In this document: in pieces, positions 55,651 to 64,000 of the stretch
How positions within the stretch are numbered: the stretch's first letter is position 1
Layout of the letters: each line of letters starts with the position of its first letter
Assembly: GCF_905220365.1 (NCBI RefSeq)
Contig: NC_061152.1
Coordinates: forward strand, 5,880,248-5,944,247
Origin: Vanessa cardui
Lineage: Eukaryota > Arthropoda > Insecta > Lepidoptera > Nymphalidae
DNA length: 64,000 nt
Direction: 5' to 3'
Translations under genes and position numbers: made by a program
The notes under the pieces: model-generated
What the model saw: only the letters and a program-made list of their open reading frames with translations
What the model was told of the DNA's origin: nothing
Databases searched by the model: none

Positions 55651-56482
55651 CATATTGATATACATAAGTATGTATGAAAAAATATAAAAAATAAATATAT
55701 AAGGATAATTTTATTGACTATTAATAAATATCAGCCTGTTCCATTACAATGCCCATAACTCGCCTCGTATCCGCGGCGCCGCGTGGACATTAATATTTTA
55801 GTGCGATGATAATTCTATGTAAAAATTATAATATTACAAAAATAAATTCGACACCTTTGCAATACATGACAAAAATTTTACCGAAAATGATCATACAGCG
55901 CCATCTGCCGGTGCGCAAACGTTAACTCAGTGTTTGAATCAACCCGGGTTACTGCTGTTGTCCGTCGTTACCGACAACCATAGAAGCGAGAGACAGCAGA
56001 CTTGTCTATAATTTATTGAAAAAAAGTGTATTATTATGCAGCAAAATATGAATGAGCACCAAAGTACAAATGTACAAAACTAAGCTTCAAACTTCATGTT
56101 TATTCTCGTTTTTAAATAAAATTGATTATCATTTTCACGCGCAATGCTTATACTAAATATATTACAGAATCGCTTATTATAGGCCCCGAGTGCATCGCAA
56201 GTGGCGCCGCCCTCGCGGATCAATCGGAAAGTTAGTAGATGGTTGTGTGGCCATGTGGTGACAACAGTCGTTCGGAGTGAACTCTTCATTAATTTACAGC
56301 TATGAACAAAACAACACAAAAATTATATTTTTATAAAACAAGTACCACAGCATCAGTGTCATACATCATGCTTTGAGGAAAGCGAAAGAGCAAAGCATTA
56401 ATTTAAGTAGTACAAGTGAAATTGCTGTGAAACTAGAATCTACAATTGCTCTAAAAATACTTAATTAGTATCTGATACACCA
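55651..56482. other. spacer
   Basis: It includes a 12-bp palindrome CGCGGCGCCGCG near 55771 and a GCGCCATCTGCCGG-type motif near 55904. No gene recognised. Confidence 0.4.
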
Positions 56483-56610
56483 AGTCGAGCAAAAAAAGCG
56501 GCACGGCCGTACCATCCTTTTCTCGAAGCAATTCAGGCCATTTTCGACCCCCTGTAACTTCGTTGTGGATAAAACTAGAAGACTGAATTTTCAGTAACCA
56601 TGCAGGCACG
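56483..56610 (+). repeat. unclassified dispersed repeat (GGGGCAC family), partial
   Basis: CGGCACGGCCGTACCATCCT, TTTCTCGAAGCAATTC, TTTTCGACCCCCTGTAACTT. It parallels 4905-5005, and extends past it with GTGGATAAAACTAG. Confidence 0.5.
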
Positions 56611-57649
56611 CACGCATCGCATGTTTTCATGCGATGGCCGAGTTAATATATTTATATAAAACATTAAAGATTTTTAAGATTGAGATGCGTCACTATAAGA
56701 TGCTGTCAATTAATACGTAACAACTTAATGATTCGAGTACTGAGATTCCAGACACAATTGATTTTCAATTGTTATGGACCACGATCGTGGTCTTAGGGAG
56801 TGGACGTATTAAGACAGGAAGTCGCTTAAGTATTACATGGATAAGACTTGGTATTACACGGATCTCACAACTTTTTACCGTAGAACAACTGAGTTGCGAG
56901 ACTTAGTTTTTTTGACAAGTATTGTTTTTGATGGGATATAATTTACAAATTATTTTATTTAGTCATACAAATGTCGAAAAAACATTTAATATATTTCAAT
57001 AGTGCTTTATAAATAAACTGCTGTTTTTCAACGTCTAATTTTTGTTGAACACTATTAGTTTTAATTTTTTAAAAACTTTTGATGTTTCATTTTTTGTTTA
57101 ATCGTACACATTTAATTGAATGTTTAAATCTTTAAAATATAATATCTCACAATTAATATTGATATTCTGAATCAATTTAATAAATTATGCGATAGGTAAA
57201 ACTTTATTTTATTCCTATTCTGATTGCAGCGCCATCTGTAATGAGTTCCTATTTCTTTTTTTTTATTTGTTTGCCTAACGACTTAAAGTATTTGAAAATT
57301 CCTACAGTTTCAAACTTATAAACTACAGAAACAAAATGATACAAAGAATATCGATAAATACCGGGTGCAATAAGAATTTTAATGAAATAAACAAATAAAT
57401 ACAAGAATAACAACAACAAATAATACAATAGACTTATTTAATAAGTATTTGTCATTGCAATTTTTTCTCGGAGTTCATCAACAAATAGATTCTTACTTAG
57501 ACTGGGAGGGCGGTATATAGCAAAAAGTATAGCTGTATAGTTTGAATTTGTGGTAATTGTGCAAATTATGCTTTCAAAATATTTCGATCTTGTATTTTTT
57601 TATACCACCCCCTTTTCGTGACTTTCGTAATGAAGTAAACATTTGATAT
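56611..57649. other. AT-rich spacer
   Basis: No gene or repeat recognised. Confidence 0.4.
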
Positions 57650-59027
57650 AAAACTTAAAAGTCGATTAACGATTATATCATGTAGTTATAGTTATTGGTA
57701 TATTTGGAGCCGGTGTCAGCCACGGTGCCCTTGCCCCAACAATCAAAAGAAAGAAGCGATACGAGCCCCTTGATTGATCCAGTATATTATTGTGTAAAAG
57801 GTAATTTGTAAAAAACATATTTGTTAAAGTATTCTCGTATTGTTTTTTGATAGATATACTGTAGGGTTTTATTGGCTGACACCGACTCCAAATATAACAA
57901 TAATTATAACTACATGATATAATCGTTAATCGACTTTTAAGTAGTGTAATATTTTTCATTTCATTTAACTTAGGAAGACTCTAAAAAATATGTTGAATAC
58001 GCAATTATTTTTATTACTTTTTCGTGCATATTCATTTGTTTTAATATAGTGTTTTGTTTGAAGTCGGTTTTTCTTTTTGTTAAAATTTTATTTATTTTTT
58101 GATTTTAAGTGAAGCTGATGTTGACTAACTAATTTTTTTTAATATTGACAGATTAAGCATTCCGTTTATATGAGTCAGAAACTACTTCGAGGAAAATTTC
58201 AAAGGAAACTTGCGAATAAAGCAAAAATAGACTTTCGAAAATGCGGATTTAATACTTCACGCGGCGTAAACTACAAGGATCCCTCGAAAGAGCTGTAATC
58301 GAACTCAGCAAAAAAACTTTGAAAAATACCAACTATATTTCGTACATCATATGACATCACATCACATACACAAAATTTGATTAAACATAGTAAGAAATTC
58401 TGCCCCATATCGCACCCTAACTGCGAGCCGTATAGGAGTTCCATCACTACATAGTATAAAACAAAGTCGCTTTCTCTGTCCCTATATCTTTAAAGCTAAG
58501 CAACGGATTTTGATGCGGTTTTTTTTAAAAGATAGTGTGATTCAAGGGGAAGGTTTGTGTATATAATACATGAACAATATAGTAAAGAAACACTGATAAT
58601 TTTAGAAGTTTGCGATGTGATGTCGTATATAAACAAATTCTATAGTATATTTAGTATCAGTATTGCACCCGTGCCAAGCCGGGGTGGGTAGCTAGTTGAT
58701 TATAATATTCGACTATGATAATTACATAAACATAACCACATCACGGAAGGTGACTCAAATATCCAAATAACCTATAAATAAAAGATTCGACTGAGTATCG
58801 CTAACGTGCTCCTCAGAATTTATCCGTTCCCTTCCGTTCCGTTACTTTGTCATGGATCCTGTGCTCAGAACCTTACCAAACTCTTACCAAATTACCATTG
58901 AAGTATATATATTATAATAAAAAAAGAATTATCAAAATTGGTTAACGTGATTTTCAGTTATTCACCTATTTGTCGCGCATATACATAATGCAAATTTAAG
59001 ACTTATGTCGTTTTCACATGGATACTA
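57650..59027 (+). mobile_element. composite DNA-transposon unit, copy 4 (truncated at both ends)
   Basis: Foldback 57650-58090 (outer left arm missing), unique segment 58091-58443, Helitron 58444-58695 (TCACTACATAG to TAGCTAG, between A and T), ACCGACTTC block 58696-59027 ending at TTTCACATGGATAC. It stops directly at the retroviral envelope gene remnant. Confidence 0.75.
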
Positions 59028-59334
59028 AACACACCATAAACTATAATAATGATAATAACTATAATTAAGAGTATAGAGTAATGATCCCCGTATTTTATAA
59101 TAGATTTTTGATTTAAGATCTTTTGTGTTTCCTCTGCTAACGCTTTTAATTTATATTTTGTTTCTGGAGTAAATGAGTCAAGATCTATATTTTGTAATTT
59201 GAAAAGGGGTCCATTACTTATTTCATTTTTAAACTTATCTAAAGTACAGCATGAGTCTAATATTATATTAAAATCGGGATGAATAGTAGTAACATTTATC
59301 TTAATACTAACAGTTTTGGGTATTAACCTCGTAC
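59028..59334 (-). pseudogene. envelope fusion protein, separated C-terminal part with membrane anchor
   Basis: Open on the - strand from about 59334 down to 59028. It carries a CC pair in ILDSCCTLDKF, a charged stretch with KLKALAEETQKIL, and then a hydrophobic segment (SILLIIVIIIIVYGVF) that fits a transmembrane anchor. The order matches the end of baculovirus-F-like/errantivirus envelope proteins. It is separated from the main envelope ORF by the 1-kb block at 59335-60338 and is cut at 59027 by the composite unit before the cytoplasmic tail would end. Confidence 0.8.
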
Positions 59335-60338
59335 TTTTTAACCGACTTCAAAAAAAGGAGGAGGTTCTCAATTCGTCGGGGCCTTTTTTTTTTTTTTTTT
59401 TTTTATTTTTTATGTATGTTACCGAATTACTCGAAGATGGCTGGGCCGATTTTGACAATTCTTTTTTTGTTTGAAAGGGCATGTTTTACAGGTGGTCCCA
59501 TTGTCAGGAGATCAGGATCTGATGATGGGATCCTGGAGAAATCGAGGGAACTCCTCAAAATTTATAGGCACACCTATAGTGATTTTGGTTTTATTCAAAG
59601 TGCCTTGGTCATATGCTCACGAAAAGTGACATTTGATGAAGTGGAACTGATGATGAAGACCACAACTGGTAATTAGAACCTATTAGTACCTAAGTAACTA
59701 TTTTACGGGTTTAGTTCTATTTCTTTAAGATAGTCGCCAAGCAATTGATGTTAGTAAACATGCCCATGATGAAGTCTAGCTGATGGTGGACTACCAGGAA
59801 AATTCCTCAATGTTTAACGGCATTGTATCGGGAAAAATTATATTGTCTTATTGGCGATGAGCAGTTAACATTAGGCTATTGTAACTTAGGTAACGCTTAA
59901 TTTGAGTTGCAGTCCACATCGTATTGAAACGGCGTTGAGTTATGTTTAGAGTTGAAAGCCGAAATGTACTGAGTATAATAAAGTGAATGACAAACACTAA
60001 CAATTGTAATTATAAATAATAAAACAACACTGAAAAGCATTAAATAAAATTTTTATAAATAAAAAAAAACCGCCTTCAAAAATGAACTAAAAAGAAAAAA
60101 ATAATCAGTTACATCCATATCCAATTAACGATTTTTTAATCACCTTTTGAAGTCGGTGCCAATAAATAGATTTAGTTTTTGTATGTATGTATTATGTATT
60201 ATGTACCTATATTAGCAATGTTGGCACCGACTTTGAGAGGTGATTAAAAAATCGTTAATTGGATATGGATGTAACTGATTATTTTTTTCTTTTTAGTTCA
60301 TTTTTGAAGGCGGTTTTTTTTTATTTATAAAAATTTTA
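59335..60338. mobile_element. 1-kb insertion in the envelope gene
   Basis: The left end is the variant ACCGACTTC tip (TTTTTAACCGACTTC, with CTCAATTCGTCGGGGCC and a T-run). The middle (59500-60045) is unrecognised, with ATCAGGATCTGATGATGGGA and CACACCTATAGTGATTTTGG. The right end is the foldback 60046-60338. A possible 3-bp target duplication TAC lies at 59332-59334 and 60339-60341. An 86-codon frame at 59416-59676 has no known domain. Confidence 0.65.
60046..60338. repeat. foldback element with near-perfect 118-bp arms
   Basis: The left arm 60046-60162 and right arm 60221-60338 are complementary almost throughout (TTTATAAATAAAAAAAAACC, CGCCTTCAAAAATGAACTAA, ATATCCAATTAACGATTTTT). The loop is about 58 bp, containing TATGTATTATGTATTATGTA. 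The tips resemble, but are not identical to, the other foldback family. Confidence 0.85.
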
Positions 60339-61671
60339 TACAATATGCATAACAATTTATTGGAACTGTAATAATTCCCGTACCAAGTATGTTTAGCTCT
60401 GAATTTTCTTTATTATTACACTCAATTGACAATTTGTTACTCTGTGACTGTATATAAATCCATCTATTATTACTAATTTGTTTCCACAAATCTAATTGTC
60501 CATAGATAAAATCTGTTTGACACTGTTCTGGTAAAGCACTTATTACGTTGGACAAGAGTTCACTTTCACAACTAGGGTTTGCACTTGTCGAATACACCGT
60601 AATTACATCACATATGAATTCATGGGAATCTATCGTCTTGCAGTCCGTGATTGATTCTAAGGTGCAATATTCTAATTTATCTTTGGTCAATGCGATATAT
60701 TTACTTTTAGGTACTACAAAAATAAATGAGTTAGGTTTCAAACTATCGTACGGCGTAGGTAATGCAATATTATGATACAGGTTATATTCCTTAGAAGATA
60801 CAAGAGGAATTCTTAAAATAAAAATTATCTTATTCCTTAAGCTAAAACACATTACATTAGAAACATTCATTAATACATGGATATGACTTAATTCTAAAGT
60901 AGTTGGTAATTTATGGTTGATAGGTAGATATCTATGATTATCAATAAGTTCCTGGAATAATTGCGTGGGAGTTAGTATAGCTGGGTGTAGAATGTTTTGG
61001 CTACTGAGTATGATAGCATTAATGATGTCATCTAATTGGAATGATAAAGTGAGTACAGCGGCTTCTAAACTTTGTAATATTGAATTAATATTTGACTTAA
61101 TTTTTATATGATTATATGCTTGTGATAAATTCTTGAATCTCGATGTTAATTTTTCGATTCCTTCGTTAAGTATAATCTCGTTCATTTTGATTGTATGTAA
61201 GGATTCATTAAACTTGGAAAATGTGGATGTTGTAACCAAAATATTTTCTTTACTCAGAGAAGCTAATTTTTTCTGGTTATCGTGTAAATCTTGTATAGCG
61301 TTATCATATTTGACGGCATCGTCCTCGTTTAGAGTGCCAAATATTATTTTGGACAGTGTGCCGACACCACTTATCCAGGCACTACGTTTGAATTTATTGG
61401 TGCTTGTCAGGTGAGTGATAGAAGAATATGCAGAAACAATATCTTTATATCTAATAGTTAATGGTTCTAGAACATTATGGCATTCAAGTTCGAAGGTAAT
61501 ATTATTTTGAAATTGATTGCAAAGGAATCGAATTGTACCTAATACCTCATTAATATTTTGAATATGAGGTAAGATATATGATATATCATATGGAGTGACA
61601 ACGTCTAAGTGACCAACATTCATTTTGAGTTCTCCAATCAGGTCAAAGTATATTCCAGGACTCTAGATGAG
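60339..61671 (-). pseudogene. baculovirus-F-like / errantivirus envelope fusion protein, main part
   Basis: A 432-codon frame starts at ATG 61623. The similarity extends upstream in frame through IYFDLIGELK to 61671, where CTCATCTAG looks like a splice acceptor, as expected for spliced insect retroviral env messages. Residues 77-80 (KFKR) resemble a proprotein cleavage site, followed by a hydrophobic fusion-peptide-like SAWISGVGTLSKIIFG and the family hallmark GTLNEDDA. A long helical/coiled-coil region (about 100-200) and a Cys-rich C-terminal part follow. The frame ends prematurely inside the inserted foldback element; the membrane anchor lies 1 kb further on. No gag or pol of the same element is nearby. 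A captured host gene is possible but the break argues against function. Confidence 0.85.
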
Positions 61672-61847
61672 AGGTTGTAGATAGCTTTGCTGTGATTGAC
61701 CTTGGGACGAGGCCCTGTAAACAACAAATAAGCCAGATGATGCCTTAGGACGAGATGTAAAGAAGGTAGGTATTATCATAAAATTAAATTAATTACATAG
61801 ACTTTGGGTTTGCTATTAACTAATAGTATAATACTATTGTGTTTTCT

Positions 61848-62391
61848 TTTCAACCGACTTCAAAAAGGAGGAGGTTATCAATTCGTCTGTATTTTTTTTT
61901 TTTTTTTTTTTTTATGTTTTTTACCTCATAACTTTTTACTGGGTGGACCGATTTTGATAATTTTTTTTTTGTTTGAAAGGTAGTGCTTCCCGTGGGGTCC
62001 CATTTTTTTTTATTTTTTTTCCGATTCCGTTCCCTTAATTTGTCATGGACCCTGTGCTCAGAACCTTACCAAACTTTCACCAAACTACCCTTGAAGTATA
62101 TATTTTATAATAAAAAAAAGATTCATCAAAATTGGTTAACGTGATTTTGAGTTATTCACCTATTTGTCGCGCATATACATAATGCAAATTTAAGACTTAT
62201 GTCGTTTTCGTACGGATACCATCATCGGAAAAAAATTAAAAAAAAATGGGACCCCACGGGAAGCACTACCTTTCAAACAAAAAAAAATTATCAAAATCGG
62301 TCCACCCAGTAAAAAGTTATGAGGTAACAAACATAAAAAAAAAAAAATACAGACGAATTGATAACCTCCTCCTTTTTGAAGTCGGTTGAAA
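61848..62391. mobile_element. ACCGACTTC-type element with both long terminal inverted repeats
   Basis: It starts TTTTCAACCGACTTCAAAAA and ends with the complement. Arms of about 170 bp each (CAATTCGTCTGTATTTTT, TTACCTCATAACTTTTTACT, GTGCTTCCCGTGGGGTCCCA) enclose a core with ATGGACCCTGTGCTCAGAAC and TTTGTCGCGCATATACATAA. It is about 540 bp with no coding capacity. This copy shows that the family is a long-TIR DNA transposon derivative. Confidence 0.82.
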
Positions 62392-62489
62392 ACAAATTAA
62401 GCACATGGATCAGCGGTGCTTGTCTAGGTTTGAACCCGCAATCATCGGTTAAAAGGGCTCGCGTTCTAACCACTGGGCCATCTCGACTC
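62392..62489 (-). mobile_element. SINE family A, tRNA-like head only
   Basis: - strand AGTCGAGATGGCCCAGTGGT, B box GGGTTCAAACC, then ends at TGCTTAATTTG where it abuts the preceding transposon. Confidence 0.82.
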
Positions 62490-62884
62490 TAAAAACATAA
62501 GCCCCGTTCCAATTCGTATAAAGATATGACTATTACAAAAATAATATAAATCATTGTGGGAAATAAGAGGTAGCTGAGTAAATAAATCTGATCGAATCAA
62601 AATATATATTACAGTAATAGGCTCTTCACTCAAACACATTTGGGTAGTTATTTTATAGGATTAAATTAATTGAAAAGCGATCGTGTAACGGAAAGTCGCT
62701 TCTACCGAAAAGAACCAGCAATAATTTCAGTAGGGACACATTTTTGCAAAAATGAAATAACATACTCAACTTCTATAAAAAAAAAAAAAAAAACTAATTC
62801 AATATGTATGTCCGACTCCAAGACGTTCTAGTGGATAAAATACGTAGTTCTTAAATGAACCATTGTGTTTATAACTTAATTTGA
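62490..62884. other. AT-rich spacer
   Basis: Nothing recognised except an A-run of about 17 bp at 62776. Confidence 0.4.
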
Positions 62885-64000
62885 GTTTGCAATTCACCTT
62901 GTTCCTTGCGGCGAGTGAAAAACTTCTGAGAAATCTAATAAATTAAGGGGTGAAAAGTTTTTATCTGCGTTTACTATTGATTCATGAAATTCCGAGTTAT
63001 CTGCGCGTTCATAAAAGAATGTTCTTAACGTATTAATCTGTCTGTTGTGAAGGTTGGTTATGTCAATAAGTCTGCGAGTTGATGAAGGCTTATTACATTG
63101 TAACTGTATAACTTAATATCGTCCATGTAGAGAAGATGTGATATTTTAGTTTGAGATAAACTATTATTTGGTACTTTTAACCCAGAATTACATTTATTTA
63201 GGAGATAAGGGTTTAATGCGAGGCAAAACCAAAGAGGACTTAATGCGTCTCCTTGGAGTATACCTCGCCTTATTGGTATTTCATCAGTTTCTATGGTGTC
63301 AATACTCGTTCCTACTTTAAGTTTGGTCCTCCAGGATTGCATTGTATATGAGAGGAAATTTATCACTGTTGGGTTAATATTGTAGACAGTTAAAATTTGG
63401 ATTAACCAACTATGAGGTACAGAATCAAAGGCTTTACGGTAATCAACGTACATGCTGCAAATATTTTGTTTATTTGCATATGCATTTTTCATAATTACCG
63501 AATCTACTATAAGTTGTTCCTTACACCCTTGACTACGTTTTCGGCATCCTTTCTGTTCTTGGGCAAGTATATTATTGCTAGCTATATGTGTATCAATGAG
63601 TCGTGTAATACATCCAGTGAGTATTTTGTATATAGTTTGTAAGCAAGTTATTGGTCGGTAATTTGCTGGATTACGTGTTTCATTATTGTCTTTTGGAATC
63701 ATGAAAGTTGTTCCTTGTGTTATATATTTTGGCATTGAGCTCGGATTTAGAATAAACATATTTAAATATTCATGTAATAAAGGGTGCATAGAGGTCAGTT
63801 TTTTATACCAGTAATTATGAATGTGGTCGGAGCCTGGTGCTTTCCAGTTGTGTGTATTTTTCAGCACATTTAAAAATATCTCCACCGGGATATTTGTAAA
63901 TGTCATTTCTGGCGTATTGCGTTTCCTTTCTGTTTCTAATAAAAGCCATTCTGCTTGCGTATTGTGTTGTACAGGGTTAGCCCAAATACTTGACCAATAA
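62885..64000 (-). pseudogene. Dong/R4-like non-LTR retrotransposon reverse transcriptase, 5'-cut by window
   Basis: Open from the window edge (64000) to the stop at 63058. It reads SSIWANPVQHNTQAEWLL, WKAPGSDHIHNYW, NYRPITCLQTIYKIL, QKGCRKRSQGCKEQLIVDS, MYVDYRKAFDSVPHSW (motif A), RRGILQGDALSPLWFCLALN (motif B) and HLLYMDDIKLYS (YMDD, motif C). These are typical of the R4/Dong clade, which has a C-terminal restriction-like endonuclease. Beyond 63058 another frame (63055-62900) matches the later YF..A....H..I..AD....PLNL-type segment, so the region between has an internal deletion. The endonuclease part is not seen. Confidence 0.85.

Overview
The window looks like repeat-rich intergenic DNA from a moth or butterfly (Lepidoptera). 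The evidence is AT-rich sequence with spliceosomal introns, an insect midgut-type serine protease gene, an R2-type retrotransposon with single-zinc-finger architecture, insect errantivirus-type and baculovirus-F-like genes, and many short non-autonomous elements of kinds I recognise from lepidopteran genomes. A nymphalid butterfly is possible, but that is a guess. Only one likely functional host gene is visible.

Layout. 1-3.7 kb: the last five exons of a chymotrypsin/collagenase-like serine protease on the + strand, with SINEs in introns 1, 2 and 4. 3.8-13 kb: SINE and LINE fragments, Helitrons, and two near-identical 1.7-kb composite DNA-transposon units lying 3.2 kb apart in direct orientation. 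13-19.3 kb: AT-rich DNA, a tandem array of roughly 0.47-kb units broken up by younger insertions, and a Helitron with clear ends. 19.7-27 kb: decayed Ty3/gypsy pol on the - strand and two tandem Tc1/mariner-type transposase pseudogenes. 27.9-31.8 kb: an R2-type (restriction-like-endonuclease) retrotransposon on the - strand, itself hit by a poly(A) retroposon with a 12-bp target duplication. 34.5-37.1 kb: an R1-like retrotransposon 5' half with a hexamer tandem array upstream of its first ORF. 38.7-41.6 kb: a pogo-like transposase piece, a Helitron replicative-helicase pseudogene and a LINE C-terminus. 42.2-48.1 kb: small fragments, including BEL/Pao RT and a second helicase scrap. 48.2-51.5 kb: a second R2-type copy on the + strand, inverted relative to the first. 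53-55.6 kb: the composite unit in inverse orientation, followed by a LINE C-terminus. 57.6-61.7 kb: the composite unit again, then an insect retroviral/baculovirus-F-like envelope gene split by a 1-kb insertion. 61.8-64 kb: a complete long-TIR element, a SINE piece and a Dong/R4-like reverse transcriptase running off the window.

How it fits together. Apart from the protease, the genes here are mobile-element genes in different states of decay, heavily nested. Nesting gives relative ages: the tandem array, the gypsy pol, the Helitron helicase, R2-type copy A and the envelope gene are all older than the elements that interrupt them. The most unusual items are the long open envelope ORF with its separated membrane anchor, the two R2-type copies that lie outside any visible rDNA and share the same lesions, and the amplified composite unit that carries a Helitron at one fixed position. 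Coordinates of repeat boundaries were judged by eye and may be off by several bases.
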